Shown here one piece after another: positions 15,506-24,898 of a stretch of 64,000 nucleotides of DNA (its first letter is position 1; every line of letters starts with the position of its first letter). The notes beneath the pieces were generated by a model. It had not been told where the DNA came from. It was given only the letters and a program-made list of their open reading frames with translations, and made no database searches. A program made the position numbers and the translations under genes. This DNA comes from Streptomyces spongiicola (GTDB lineage Bacteria > Actinomycetota > Actinomycetes > Streptomycetales > Streptomycetaceae): the NCBI RefSeq assembly GCF_003122365.1, contig NZ_CP029254.1, positions 1,178,001-1,242,000 on the forward strand, written 5' to 3'.

Positions 15506-16696
15506 CTACCGGAACGCGTCAAGGCCGGTGAGAGCCTTGCCCAGGACGAGCTGGTGCATCTCGACGGTGCCCTCGTAGGTGAGCACCGACTCGAGGTTGG
15601 TGGCGTGGCGCATCACGGGGTACTCGAGCGAGATCCCGTTGGCACCGAGGATCGTGCGCGCGGTGCGGCAGATCCCGATCGCCTCGCGTACGTTGTTCAG
15701 CTTCCCGAAACTGACCTGCTCGGGACGGAGCGTCCCGGCGTCCATCCGCCGCCCGAGGTGATGGGCGAGCAGTACTCCCTTGTGCAGTTCGAGCGCCATG
15801 TCGGCGAGCTTGGCCTGGGTGAGCTGGAAGCCCCCGATGGGCTTTCCGAACTGCTCCCGCGTCCTCGCGTAGTCGAGCGCCGTCTCGAAGCTGGAGCGCG
15901 CCGCTCCCATCGCGCCCCAGACGATTCCGTAGCGGGCGTGCGAGAGGCAGCCGAGCGGGCCCTTCAGTCCCGTCACCCCCGGCAGGACGGCGTCATGCGG
16001 CAACCGCACGTCGTCCAGGACGAGTTCGCTGGTGACGGAGGCCCGCAGCGACCACTTGTGCCGGATCTCGGGGGCCGAGAAACCGGGTGTGCCGGTGGGG
16101 ACGGCGAAGCCGCGGATGCCGTCGTCGGTCCGGGCCCAGACGACGGCGACACCGGCGACGGAGCCGTTGGTGATCCACATCTTGCGGCCGTCGAGCACCC
16201 AGTCGGAGCCGTCGCGCTTGGCGTGGGTGCGCATCCCCGCGGGGTCGGAGCCGTGGTCGGGCTCGGTGAGCCCGAAGCAGCCGATGGTCTCACCGGACGC
16301 CATGGCCGGCAGCCACCGCTGCTTCTGCTCCTCGGAGCCGTACTTCCAGATCGCGTACATGGCGAGCGAGCCCTGGACGGACACGAGCGAGCGGATACCG
16401 GAGTCGGCCGCCTCCAGTTCCAGGCAGGCGAGTCCGTACTGGACCGCGGTGGCGCCCGCGCAGCCGTAGCCGGTCAGCGACATGCCGAGGGCGCCGATCG
16501 AACCCAGTTCCCTGGCCAGTTCGCGGACTGCGGGCAGTTCACCGCTCTCGTACCACTCGGCGATGTGCGGCAGCACGCGCCCGGCGGCCCAGGAGCGGAC
16601 GGTGTCGCGCACCGCGAGGTCCTCGGGCTCCAGCAGGTCGTCGATGCCCAGGGGGTCGGCGGGGTCGAAGGGCGGCAGCTTCGAGGGTGCGGACAT
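15506..16696 (-). CDS. acyl-CoA dehydrogenase, glutaryl-CoA dehydrogenase type
   Basis: The 396-residue FAD enzyme has the full acyl-CoA dehydrogenase layout: an N-terminal helical domain, a middle beta domain with GCFGLTEPDHGSDPAG and KMWITNGSVAG, and a C-terminal helical domain. The catalytic Glu is within TYEGTVEMHQLVLG near residue 377. SGIRSLVSVQGSL carries the Arg that positions the glutaryl carboxylate in glutaryl-CoA dehydrogenases, so oxidative decarboxylation of glutaryl-CoA to crotonyl-CoA in lysine catabolism is the best guess. The start ATG at 16696 follows GGAGG by 6 bases; an ATG 24 bases earlier lacks a ribosome site. It is convergent with sepF (39 bases apart). Another short or branched acyl-CoA substrate cannot be excluded. 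Confidence 0.88.
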   Translation of the reverse strand: MSAPSKLPPFDPADPLGIDDLLEPEDLAVRDTVRSWAAGRVLPHIAEWYESGELPAVRELARELGSIGALGMSLTGYGCAGATAVQYGLACLELEAADSGIRSLVSVQGSLAMYAIWKYGSEEQKQRWLPAMASGETIGCFGLTEPDHGSDPAGMRTHAKRDGSDWVLDGRKMWITNGSVAGVAVVWARTDDGIRGFAVPTGTPGFSAPEIRHKWSLRASVTSELVLDDVRLPHDAVLPGVTGLKGPLGCLSHARYGIVWGAMGAARSSFETALDYARTREQFGKPIGGFQLTQAKLADMALELHKGVLLAHHLGRRMDAGTLRPEQVSFGKLNNVREAIGICRTARTILGANGISLEYPVMRHATNLESVLTYEGTVEMHQLVLGKALTGLDAFR

Positions 16697-16798
16697 GAGG
16701 GTGCCTCCGTCGGCTCGCACTGGCGCTGTCCGGGTCCGGCGGCTGCCGGAACAGGAAACCTAGCAGTGGTAGTTAATGCTCGGCGCCGACGTTACGGC

Positions 16799-18565
16799 TC
16801 AACGGGCCGTGCGTCCAGTGGGGGCCGGACGGGCCGCCTCCGGTGAGCGGCGCGCCGGGACAGCCGGCTCGGACCGCACCTTGCCCGGGAACGGGCCGGT
16901 CGGCAGTGCGGGCCCGGGGACGGGACAGCCCGGCCGGGAGTCCGCCGACGTCCCAGCCGCCGGGAGTCCGTCCCGGCCGCCGAGCCCCTCGGGGTCGCGG
17001 AGCCCCTCGGGGCCGCCGGGGCCGCAGGGCTCCGCGCACTCCATCGCACTCGGCAGCCGAAGTGCCGCCAGCGCGCCGAGCAGCAGCAGCCCCGCGCTGA
17101 CGAGGAGCGTGACGTGCAGTCCGTGGACGAACGCCTGCCGGGCGGCGGTGCGCAGCGCGTCGCCGGCGGGGCCGCCGAGCTGGAGTGCCACCTGGTAGGC
17201 CTCGCCGAGCGAGTGCGCCGCCGCGCTGCGCGCCTCGGGCGGAGCGCCCACCGCGCCGTCGACCCCGGGGGCGTAGGCGGCGTTCATGACGCTGCCGAGC
17301 AGCGCGATGCCCATGCCGGCGCCGAGCTGGTACGAGGTCTCCCCGATCGCCGCGGCGCCGCCCGCGTCCTCGGGCGGGGCCTCGCTGAGCATCGACTCGT
17401 ACGCGCCGAAGAGCGTGGTCTGGAGCCCGAATCCGAGGAGGACGAACCCGGTGGTCAGCAGCAGCGGGCGGTCGTGCTGCCCCATCAGGGTGAGCAGCAC
17501 CACGGCGGCGGCCGTGAGCACGAAGCCCCAGCCGACCATCCGGCGGGGGCCGACGCGGCGGAGGGTGAAGGAGCCGGTGGCTCCGGCCGCCATGGCGGCG
17601 AAGGTCAGCGGCAGCAGCCGGAGACCGGTCTCCAGCGGGCTCAGCCCGAGCACGAGCTGGAGGTACTGGACGGCGATCAGCTCGAGGCCGACCAGCGCCA
17701 GCATGGCGAGCACGATGCAGCCGACCGCGGTGGAGAAGGTCGCCCTGGCGAACATCCGCATGTCGACGAGCGGATGGCTGCGGCGCTTCTGGCGGTGGAC
17801 GAAGAGGGCGAGGAGCCCCGCCCCGGCGAGCAGCGGGCCGACCGTGCGGAGGTCCACCAGGGGGTCGCCCGCGCCGAGCCGCTTGACGCCGAGGACGATG
17901 CCGAGGACCCCGGCCGCGGCCATGAGCGCCCCGAGGACGTCCCAGGGCCCCCCGAGGTCCCCCCGGGACTCGGGGAGCAGCCAGCGGCCGACCGGCAGGA
18001 TCAGCAGCATCAGCGGGATGTTGATCAGGAAGACCGAGCCCCACCAGAAGTGCTGGACGAGGAAGCCGCCCAGAACCGGACCGGTGGCGGCGCCGACCGC
18101 GGCGACCGCAGTCCAGATGCCGATGGCGGTGGCGCGCTCGCGCCGGTCCGGGAAGACGGCCCGGAGTATGGAGAGCGTCGCCGGCATGATCATCGCTCCG
18201 CCGACGCCGAGCAGGGCGCGGGCGCCGATGAGGACCTCGGGGGTGGCGGCCAGTGCCGCGACCGCCGACGCGACGCCGAAGAGCGCGTAGCCCAGCAGCA
18301 GGACACGCCGCCGCCCGACCCGGTCGCCGAGGGTGCCGAAGAGGATCAGCAGCGAGGCGCAGACCAGGGGGTAGGCGTCCACGATCCACAGCAGCTGGAC
18401 CCCGGAGGGGCGGAGGTCCTCCGTGACCGCGGGCACGGCGACGTGCAGCACGGTGGCGTCCACCGCCACCAGGAGCAGGCTCACGCAGAGGACGAGCAGG
18501 ACGACCCAGCGGTTGGCGCCGCCGGCGGCACGCGGGCGTGCCACGGCCGTGGTCCTGCCGAACAT
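16799..18565 (-). CDS. DHA2-type MFS drug efflux transporter
   Basis: The 588-residue membrane protein has about 14 predicted transmembrane helices. It has the DHA2 (EmrB/QacA) motif VDATVLHVAVPAV in helix 1, the MFS loop motif GTLGDRVGRRRVL, and GPVLGGFLV (motif C) in helix 5. It would export small hydrophobic compounds or antibiotics using the proton gradient. The last 90 or so residues form a Pro/Gly/Glu-rich tail after the final helix, an unusual extension made of repeated GGPEGLRDPEGLGG-like words. AGGAGG stands 8 bases before ATG 18565. There is no adjacent regulator gene; it appears monocistronic. Confidence 0.9.
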   Translation of the reverse strand: MFGRTTAVARPRAAGGANRWVVLLVLCVSLLLVAVDATVLHVAVPAVTEDLRPSGVQLLWIVDAYPLVCASLLILFGTLGDRVGRRRVLLLGYALFGVASAVAALAATPEVLIGARALLGVGGAMIMPATLSILRAVFPDRRERATAIGIWTAVAAVGAATGPVLGGFLVQHFWWGSVFLINIPLMLLILPVGRWLLPESRGDLGGPWDVLGALMAAAGVLGIVLGVKRLGAGDPLVDLRTVGPLLAGAGLLALFVHRQKRRSHPLVDMRMFARATFSTAVGCIVLAMLALVGLELIAVQYLQLVLGLSPLETGLRLLPLTFAAMAAGATGSFTLRRVGPRRMVGWGFVLTAAAVVLLTLMGQHDRPLLLTTGFVLLGFGLQTTLFGAYESMLSEAPPEDAGGAAAIGETSYQLGAGMGIALLGSVMNAAYAPGVDGAVGAPPEARSAAAHSLGEAYQVALQLGGPAGDALRTAARQAFVHGLHVTLLVSAGLLLLGALAALRLPSAMECAEPCGPGGPEGLRDPEGLGGRDGLPAAGTSADSRPGCPVPGPALPTGPFPGKVRSEPAVPARRSPEAARPAPTGRTAR

Positions 18566-18990
18566 CTACGTACCTCCTGCTGGGTCTCTCGCGTCGGTGG
18601 GCCCGGCCGGGGGCTTGGCCCGGCGGGCGGCCCGGCATCGACGGGCGAGTGATCAGCCAGAGTACGCGAGTCCCGGGCGGCGGCGCGTGGTGCACCTCTC
18701 ACCTCGCACGGCACCCGGGTGTGGCGTACGCCACGCCGGGCGGTGCCCGAGGGACGGCTGCGCGGCCGCTCCGAGCGGCCGCGGAATTCGGTGCGGCAAT
18801 CCCGTGAACAGTCACCGCCGCCCGCAAACACACTTACGGAGATACGGGGCGGACAATAGGCACCGCGTCCACCGGATTTAGTCAGCCGCGCTCTTTCAAT
18901 GCGCCGGCGGGACACACTCCACATCACATCGTCATCACGAAGAGCCTGGATCGGCCTGGGCGGACACTCACTCGCTGTAACGTCGATTGG
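18566..18990. other. 425-base divergent promoter gap (MFS / PAP2)
   Basis: No gene is visible. The gap separates two divergent genes and should hold both promoters. It contains a 12-base palindrome TGGCGTACGCCA at about 18724-18735 and a hairpin of GCGGCCGCT with AGCGGCCGC near 18760-18781. The 150 bases before the PAP2 start are less GC-rich than their surroundings. Confidence 0.5.
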
Positions 18991-20052
18991 GTGCGTACCG
19001 ACATCTTTGCCCGTCTGGACCGGGAGCCGGAGCCGCCGAAGATAGAGATCCCGCGGATGAGCCGCACCCGTCTCGCCCTCCTCGGCGGGACGTCGGCGTT
19101 CTATCTCGCGATCGTGGTCGCCGTGCTCATCTCGTCCTGGCTGGTGATCGTCGACTGGAAGGTCATGCTCTTCCGGCCGTATCAACAGTGGCCCGAACTG
19201 CACGCGTTCCTGGACTACTTCGTGGTGCTCGGACAGCGCGGCCCGACGGCCGTGATGGTCGCCGCCTGGCTCGGCTGGCGCTCGTGGCGGCAGCACACGC
19301 TGCGTCCGCTCCTGGTGCTGGGCGCCTCGCTGCTGCTGCTCAACACGACGGTGGGCGCGGTCAAGCTGGGCCTGGGCCGGCTGGGCCCCCACTACGCGAC
19401 GCAGATCGGCTCCGCCGAACTCTTCGCCGGCGGCGATATATTCCCTTCCGGCCACACCGCCAATGCCGTCGTGACCTGGGGAATCCTCGCCTATCTGGCC
19501 ACCACCCCGCGGGCCAGGCGGTATCTGTCGGCGCTGTCCGCCGTGGTCGCCCTCGGCGTGGGGCTGACGACCGTCTATCTCGGCACCCACTGGCTCAGCG
19601 ACGTGCTGCTGGGCTGGGCCGCCGGGCTGCTGATCCTGCTCGCCCTGCCGTGGTGCGAACCCCTCATCGGGCGCGTCGAGGACGGGATCCTCGCGCTGCG
19701 CGACCGGCTGCGCGCCCGGCGCCTGCCGGTGCCGTCGCTGCCCGTCGCCTCCGGCGGCCCCCGTCCGGCCATGTACCCGCAGCGGCTGCCGGCCGGGAGC
19801 GGCGGGGAGCCGGTGCGCCACCCGGTGGGTGCGACGAGCGCTGTCCGGGGGGCGGCGGCGAGGAGCACCATCGGCGGCGCGGCGCCGGCCGGGCCGAAGC
19901 CGGCCGGTGCCCCGGGCGCACAGGGTGTGGCCGCACCCGCCCGGCACGGGCAGCCCCGCACCTACACGGTGGGGCGCTCGCCGCACGCGCCCTGGACCCC
20001 GGTCGCGGCCGGGAGCAGACGCCCGCCCCGGTCGCGGCCGCAGGGCGGCTGA
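18991..20052 (+). CDS. PAP2-family membrane phosphatase
   Basis: The 353-residue protein has about six membrane helices in its first 230 residues. It has the acid phosphatase/PAP2 motifs: a degenerate first motif (KLGLGRLGP), the clear second motif FPSGHTANA with catalytic His, and third motif YLGTHWLSDVLLGW with the nucleophile-orienting His and Asp. It probably dephosphorylates a lipid phosphate such as undecaprenyl pyrophosphate or phosphatidate on the outer face. A disordered Pro/Ala/Gly/Arg-rich tail of about 110 residues follows the last helix. The GTG start at 18991 has no clear Shine-Dalgarno sequence. It is monocistronic and ends at the shared hairpin 20087-20156. Confidence 0.87.
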   Translation: MRTDIFARLDREPEPPKIEIPRMSRTRLALLGGTSAFYLAIVVAVLISSWLVIVDWKVMLFRPYQQWPELHAFLDYFVVLGQRGPTAVMVAAWLGWRSWRQHTLRPLLVLGASLLLLNTTVGAVKLGLGRLGPHYATQIGSAELFAGGDIFPSGHTANAVVTWGILAYLATTPRARRYLSALSAVVALGVGLTTVYLGTHWLSDVLLGWAAGLLILLALPWCEPLIGRVEDGILALRDRLRARRLPVPSLPVASGGPRPAMYPQRLPAGSGGEPVRHPVGATSAVRGAAARSTIGGAAPAGPKPAGAPGAQGVAAPARHGQPRTYTVGRSPHAPWTPVAAGSRRPPRSRPQGG

Positions 20053-20086
20053 CGCCCCGCGGGGCCCCGAGGGCCGAGTCGCGGTG

Positions 20087-20156
20087 ACCGGGCACGACGA
20101 GGGCCCCGACCGGCCTTGCTTGGGTCTTGGGTTCCAAAGTCCTCGTCGTGCCCGGT
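20087..20156. terminator. large inverted repeat between convergent genes
   Basis: A perfect 16-bp repeat (ACCGGGCACGACGAGG at 20087-20102, its complement at 20141-20156) encloses a 38-base loop. It lies between the PAP2 and I78 stops and can act as terminator for both strands. The long loop is unusual for a simple terminator. Confidence 0.65.
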
Positions 20157-20213
20157 GGGCTGCCGGGCGCCGCCCGTCCGCCCGTCCGTCCGTCCGTTCG
20201 GCGGCCGGTGCGG

Positions 20214-20429
20214 TCAGCCCGTCCAGCAGCGGACGACCGTGCCGCCGTCGACCTCGAAGTTGAGCCGGCCCTCCAGGTACTCCATGGTGATGACGGAGCC
20301 GGGCGGAAGCGATCTGACGGTGGACCAGCCGCGGCTGCGTGCGCGGCGCTCGGCCCGGTCGGCGTCGAGGCCGACATAGGCCTCCGGGGCGTCGTCCGGC
20401 TGTCCTGCGGGAGTCGGTGTCGGTGCCAT
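20214..20429 (-). CDS. I78-family peptidase inhibitor
   Basis: The 71-residue protein matches the small I78 inhibitor family (PF11720). The central part reads AYVGLDADRAERRARSRGW followed by VRSLPPGSVITMEYLEGRLN and FEVDGGTVVRCWTG. In the family this single domain binds serine proteases through the loop near the conserved PPG and RLN. No signal peptide is seen, so this member may act in the cytoplasm. ATG 20429 is chosen because homology begins shortly after it; the upstream in-frame extension is unrelated. It is monocistronic, facing the PAP2 gene across the inverted repeat. Confidence 0.8.
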   Translation of the reverse strand: MAPTPTPAGQPDDAPEAYVGLDADRAERRARSRGWSTVRSLPPGSVITMEYLEGRLNFEVDGGTVVRCWTG

Positions 20430-20622
20430 GGAATCACCGTAGGCGGCAGCGGACGGTGACGGAAGGCCCGCCCGCGGCCGGCGGAAAACGGTCCGGATGA
20501 GTGGGATCGCACTCCCCCTCCACCCCACATACCCCACCGGTCACGCTTCTGTCACAGGTTCACGACAAGCGTTTGGCGGGCCGCCGGGCATCGGCGCAGG
20601 CAATCATATTCGTCGGCACGGA

Positions 20623-20637
20623 AATTCAGCCTGAATT
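20623..20637. promoter_or_regulatory. small dyad AATTCAG-C-CTGAATT
   Basis: A perfect 7-base inverted repeat with a 1-base centre lies in an AT-richer island about 190 bases upstream of the I78 start and 655 upstream of ctaD. It could be a regulator site; nothing else supports this. Confidence 0.3.
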
Positions 20638-20916
20638 CCCCCGCCGCTGCCGCGCCGCCGCGTCCGGGGCCGTGAGCAACTTCCGTCACACGCTTTCCCC
20701 GAAAGTCCGTGCCGACTGAATTCATCATGCCTTATACATGTCCTACTTCTGGACGAACCGGAGATACTTCCAGACGGTCTCCGGGCGTCCCGCGCACCGC
20801 TTCGGACCCGCTTCGGACCCGCGGTCCAGCCCCGCCTCCGCCCGGCTTCCGGACGAAGCGGTGAAAGCCCCGGACGGACCGGGCGGACCGGACGGACCGG
20901 GCGGACCACCCGCACG

Positions 20917-21034
20917 CGTATCGCCGGTGCACGTACCGCCCGTGCACGTACCGCCGGTGCACGTACCGCCGGTGCACGTATCGCCCGTGCACGTACCGCC
21001 CGTGCACGTACCGCCCGTGCACGTATCGCCGGTG
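20917..21034. repeat. 15-base tandem array (GTGCACGTAyCGCCs, seven copies)
   Basis: The word GTGCACGTA recurs at exactly 15-base spacing starting at 20927, 20942, 20957, 20972, 20987, 21002 and 21017. The variable part is CCGCCC, CCGCCG or TCGCC(C/G). Each unit contains the palindrome GTGCAC. The array ends about 260 bases before ctaD. Confidence 0.85.
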
Positions 21035-21292
21035 ACCCGTCCCGGGTCCGCCCGCCCGTACGGACCCCCGCCGCCAGGAGCCGACCACCACCTCCGGCGG
21101 GCAGACGGCGAGGGCCGCGGCGCCTCGCCGCCTTGCCGGACCGCCCGGAGGCGGCCCGGACACGCCTGGACTCGGCCCGGACGCGGCCCGGACGCGCGCG
21201 GCACGAGGACGGCCCGCCGCCCTGCCGTACACCGCATCCGATGCCGCGCGCTGATCCACCGGGGACCGCGGGACAGCCCTTAGCATCGGCCC

Positions 21293-23017
21293 ATGGGCAC
21301 GGACACCGCCGAGGCCTCCGCCTCACCGGCGCCGGTGCGCCGGCCTGGCCGGGTGGTCGTGGAGTGGCTGACGACCACCGACCACAAGAAGATCGGGCAT
21401 CTCTACCTGGTCACCTCGTTCGCCTTCTTCCTGATCGCCGGGGTCATGGCGATGGTGATGCGGGCGGAGCTGGCCCGTCCCGGGCTCCAGATCATGACCA
21501 ACCAGTCGTTCAACCAGGCGTTCACCCTGCACGGCACGATCATGCTGCTGCTGTTCGCGACACCCGCCTTCGCCGGCTTCGCCAACGGGATCGTGCCGCT
21601 CCAGATCGGCGCCCCGGACGTCGCCTTCCCCCGGCTGAACATGCTCTCGTACTGGCTGTTCCTCTTCGGCGGGCTGATGGTGCTGGGCTCGCTGCTGGTG
21701 CCGTCCGGCCCCGCCGCCTTCGGCTGGACCGCGTACGCGCCGCTCAACAGCCTGGACCGCTCACCCGGCGTCGGCATCGACCTGTGGATCATGGGCCTCG
21801 CCCTGTCCGGCTTCGGCACGATCCTGACGTCCGTGAACTTCCTCGCGACGATCATCGGGATGCGGGCCCCCGGCATGACGATGTTCCGGATGCCGATCTT
21901 CACCTGGAACATCCTCTTCACCACCATCCTGGTGCTGGTGGCGTTCCCGGTGCTCGCGGCCGCCCTGCTGGTGCTGGAGTCCGACCGGCGGCTCGGCTCG
22001 GTGGTCTTCGCGTCGGGCAACGGCGGCGCGCTGCTGTGGCAGCACCTGTTCTGGTTCTTCGGCCACCCCGAGGTCTACGTCATCGCGCTGCCGTTCTTCG
22101 GCATCGTCACCGAGATCATCCCGGTCTTCTCCCGGAAACCGGTCTTCGGCTATCTGACCCTCGTCGGGGCCACCATGGCGATCACCGGCCTCTCGTTGGT
22201 GGTGTGGGCCCACCACATGTTCGCCACCGGTGCCGTGCTGCTGCCCTTCTTCTCCCTGCTGTCGTTCCTGATCGCCGTACCGACCGGGGTGAAGTTCTTC
22301 AACTGGACCGGAACGATGCTCAGGGGCTCGCTGTCCTTCGAGACGCCGATGCTGTGGGCCGTCGGATTCCTGGTGTCGTTCCTGCTCGGGGGGCTGACCG
22401 GCGTCATCGTCGCCTCACCGCCGATGGACTTCCACCTCACCGACTCGTACTTCATCGTGGCCCACTTCCACTACACGGTCTTCGGCACGGTCGTCTTCGC
22501 GATGTTCGCCGGCTTCTACTTCTGGTGGCCGAAGTTCACCGGCAGGCTCCTGGACGAACGCCTCGGCAAGATCCACTTCTGGACGCTGCTCCCCGGCTTC
22601 CAGATCACGTTCCTGGTCCAGCACTGGCTGGGCGCCGAGGGGATGCCCCGGCGGTACGCCGACTACCTCGCCGCCGACGGCTTCACCGCGCTGAACACCG
22701 TCTCCACCGTCGGCGCCTTCCTGCTCGGCGCGTCCACGCTGCCGTTCCTCTACAACGTGTGGAAGACCCAGAGGTACGCCGGCAAGGTCACCGTCGACGA
22801 CCCATGGGGGTTCGGCCGGTCGCTGGAGTGGGCGACGTCCTGTCCCCCGCCGCGGCACAACTTCACCACCATTCCCCGGGTGCGCTCCGAGTCGCCCGCG
22901 TTCGATCTGCACCATCCGGAGTTCGCGCCGCGGCGTCCGGCGGTGCCGCGGCCCCCGCGGGACGGCCTCACCCGGAGGCGTCCGCGGCCCGGCGGAGCCG
23001 GTCCCGGACCGTCCTGA
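21293..23017 (+). CDS. ctaD: cytochrome c oxidase subunit I (solitary paralogue)
   Basis: The 574-residue integral membrane protein has 12 helices and all haem-copper oxidase landmarks. These are the low-spin haem His in TLHGTIM, the HPEVYV motif with CuB His, the cross-linked Tyr and the D-channel Glu, the CuB His pair in WAHHMF, the K-channel Lys in [10 protein letters not shown], and the haem ligands in VAHFHYTVF. It would reduce oxygen and pump protons. No ctaC, ctaE or qcr gene is adjacent, so this is a stand-alone copy likely to depend on subunits encoded elsewhere. The C-terminal 60 residues are a Pro/Arg-rich tail. The ATG has no strong ribosome site. A hairpin overlaps its 3' end. 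Confidence 0.92.
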   Translation: MGTDTAEASASPAPVRRPGRVVVEWLTTTDHKKIGHLYLVTSFAFFLIAGVMAMVMRAELARPGLQIMTNQSFNQAFTLHGTIMLLLFATPAFAGFANGIVPLQIGAPDVAFPRLNMLSYWLFLFGGLMVLGSLLVPSGPAAFGWTAYAPLNSLDRSPGVGIDLWIMGLALSGFGTILTSVNFLATIIGMRAPGMTMFRMPIFTWNILFTTILVLVAFPVLAAALLVLESDRRLGSVVFASGNGGALLWQHLFWFFGHPEVYVIALPFFGIVTEIIPVFSRKPVFGYLTLVGATMAITGLSLVVWAHHMFATGAVLLPFFSLLSFLIAVPTGVKFFNWTGTMLRGSLSFETPMLWAVGFLVSFLLGGLTGVIVASPPMDFHLTDSYFIVAHFHYTVFGTVVFAMFAGFYFWWPKFTGRLLDERLGKIHFWTLLPGFQITFLVQHWLGAEGMPRRYADYLAADGFTALNTVSTVGAFLLGASTLPFLYNVWKTQRYAGKVTVDDPWGFGRSLEWATSCPPPRHNFTTIPRVRSESPAFDLHHPEFAPRRPAVPRPPRDGLTRRRPRPGGAGPGPS

Positions 23018-23036
23018 CGTGCCCGGACCGGCTCCG
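22993..23036. terminator. hairpin overlapping the ctaD stop
   Basis: A 12-bp perfect stem (CGGAGCCGGTCC at 22993-23004, complement at 23025-23036) with a 20-base loop includes the ctaD stop codon. It is a probable terminator for ctaD and also lies beyond the convergent glycosyltransferase gene. Confidence 0.6.
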
Positions 23037-23266
23037 CTCGCCCGGGCCGGCTCCGCGCGCCCGGCCGGCTCCACGTGACCGCCCGGGCCGGCTCGAAGCC
23101 GAATTCCGCCCCGGACCGGTCGCGGTGGGCCTGCGACGACGGCAGCAGACGCAGAAGTCGCGCCGAGGTCTCCGGCATACGGGCGATTCCGCCCTCGAAC
23201 GCCGACGGACTCCTACGGCCGCCGCCCCGATCGGGGGGCCGGGACGCCGCTCCCCGGTGGCGGCGG

Positions 23267-24550
23267 TCACACCGCCCGCCCTCCGCGGACGAGGCCGGCC
23301 GCCCGGTACCGCAGCGCGTACGCCGCGTCCAGCACGGAGCCGCGCGAACGGTGCACCGCGTCCCGGAGCACGGAGCGGGGGCGGTGCCGCCCGCCCCGGG
23401 CGGCCAGCTCGGTGAAGAGTGCCTCGTGGCGCTCCGCGATCCGCGCCGGGTCGAACCGCCCGGACGCCTTCAGCGCCGCCGCCCCGGCCCTGCGCCGCAG
23501 CCCGTCGTCGTTGATCAGGGCGAGCAGGGCGCCGGCGATCGCGCCCTCGTCGCCGACGGGCACCAGCAGCCCGTCGACGCCGTCCTCGATGATCTCGCGC
23601 GGCCCGTGCGGGCAGTCGGTGGAGACGACGGGCAGCCCGCAGCGCATCGCCTCCACGATCGTCATGCCGAACGACTCCCGGTCCGAGGTGACCGCGGCGA
23701 TGGAGCCCCTGGCCCACTCCGGCTCCATCGGATGGACCGGCCCCATCAGATGCACGTGGTCGTGCAGCCCGAGCCGGGCGATCAGGGCCAGCAGCGCGTC
23801 GCGCTCGTCGCCGGTCGCGTCGCCCCCGCCGTAGATCCGCAGCCGCCAGTCGGGGCGCGCCGCGACGACCTTGGCGAAGGCGTTGACGAGCAGGTCGTGG
23901 CGTTTGACCCGGAGCAGCCGGCCGGCCGCGACGACCCAGGGGCTGTCCCCGTCCGCGGGGGCGGCGGCCGGCGCCGGGACACCGTTGGGCACGGCCTCGA
24001 TCCGTACCTCCGGCAGCCTCAGGCGTGTCCGGTACGCCCGGGCGTCGGCCTCCGTGACGGTGGTGACCGCGTCGAGCAGGGCGTACCGGTGGGCGATCTC
24101 GCGGCGCAGGCGGTAGCCGTGGCTGTCCAGCGTCAGATGCTCCTGGCCGACCCGGACCGGGCCGCGGCGGGCCTGGCGGGCGATGTGGACGTTGAGGCCG
24201 GGGCGGGTTCCGATCACGACGTCGGCCTCCAGGGACTTCAGGCATGCGCCGATCCGCGCGTCCGTGAGACGGCTGTACTGCCTCCAGCGTCCGTCGCCGC
24301 GCGGGAACACCCGGGCCGGCCGGGTGTGGCCGGGGTCGGCGCCGTCGTACCCGGGGCTGCCCCGCCGCAGGTCGAGGAGGTGACGCAGGGTCACGCCCGG
24401 CGGCGCGCCCAGGGCCGGCTCCCGGCGGTGGCGGAAGACCGACACGATCTCCACGTCGTGCCGCTCGGCCAGCGTGCCGGCCAGGGTGAACGTGGTGCGG
24501 ATGGTCCCGCCGATTCCGTAGGCGTTGTGGAGCAGAAACGCGATGTGCAT
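23267..24550 (-). CDS. GT4-family glycosyltransferase
   Basis: The 427-residue protein is a GT-B fold retaining glycosyltransferase. It has the N-terminal acceptor domain signature MHIAFLLHNAYGIGGTIRT and a C-terminal GT4 domain with VVAAGRLLRVKRHDLLVNAF. The donor-binding EX7E motif is in SDRESFGMTIVEAMRCGLPVV, followed by STDCPHGPREII. The short conserved HLTLDSHGYRLR segment resembles actinobacterial glycosyltransferases of cell-wall polymer synthesis. Donor and acceptor are unknown. ATG 24550 follows GAGGAG. It is monocistronic and convergent with ctaD. Confidence 0.87.
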   Translation of the reverse strand: MHIAFLLHNAYGIGGTIRTTFTLAGTLAERHDVEIVSVFRHRREPALGAPPGVTLRHLLDLRRGSPGYDGADPGHTRPARVFPRGDGRWRQYSRLTDARIGACLKSLEADVVIGTRPGLNVHIARQARRGPVRVGQEHLTLDSHGYRLRREIAHRYALLDAVTTVTEADARAYRTRLRLPEVRIEAVPNGVPAPAAAPADGDSPWVVAAGRLLRVKRHDLLVNAFAKVVAARPDWRLRIYGGGDATGDERDALLALIARLGLHDHVHLMGPVHPMEPEWARGSIAAVTSDRESFGMTIVEAMRCGLPVVSTDCPHGPREIIEDGVDGLLVPVGDEGAIAGALLALINDDGLRRRAGAAALKASGRFDPARIAERHEALFTELAARGGRHRPRSVLRDAVHRSRGSVLDAAYALRYRAAGLVRGGRAV

Positions 24551-24898
24551 GGTGCCGCTCCTCGCGGTTCACGGCGACCGGGGACGGGACGCCGGGTCCG
24601 GGGTACCGGTGGCCGGGGCCGGGGCCGGGGCGGAGTGCGGTCACCCCGCCAAGCCCCACTGTGGGCGATCCGGCCGCTCCCGTCCCGGCGGCATGCCGTC
24701 GGGAGGCCCGGCGGCCCCGACGACACCGGCGTGTCGCCGAGCGACCGGGCCCGGCGTCGAATTGTCGATGTGTCTCCGTGGCGATCTGTCGGCCCGGCAT
24801 CGCCGCGGCGTGACTCTTGCCCCGCGTCTCCCGTTGTGCTTTTCACGAGCCGGGAACCGCCCGGCGCACCGTTACGCACCGAGTCCGAGGAGCAACCC
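24551..24898. other. 348-base divergent promoter gap
   Basis: The gap lies between the divergent glycosyltransferase gene and the next hypothetical gene. It contains a run of GGGGCC repeats (about 24605-24632) and nothing that looks coding. Confidence 0.5.

Larger units (their letters stand above)
20430..21292. other. 863-base gap upstream of ctaD with array and dyad
   Basis: No convincing gene. It contains a relatively AT-rich part (20580-20770), a small perfect dyad AATTCAG-C-CTGAATT (20623-20637), and the 15-base tandem array at 20917-21034. A 181-codon plus-strand frame crosses the array (repeating V-P-P-V-H) but has no ribosome site and its flanks are Arg/Pro-rich, so I do not call it. 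The ctaD promoter must lie here. Confidence 0.5.

Noticed and set aside
20917..21034. CRISPR array
   Set aside because: Units are contiguous 15-base repeats without spacers and no cas genes are present.
20738..21283. A 181-residue plus-strand protein with V-P-P-V-H repeats
   Set aside because: Only the tandem array gives a pattern; flanks are Arg/Pro-rich, there is no ribosome site or signal peptide, and the array can be read in all frames.
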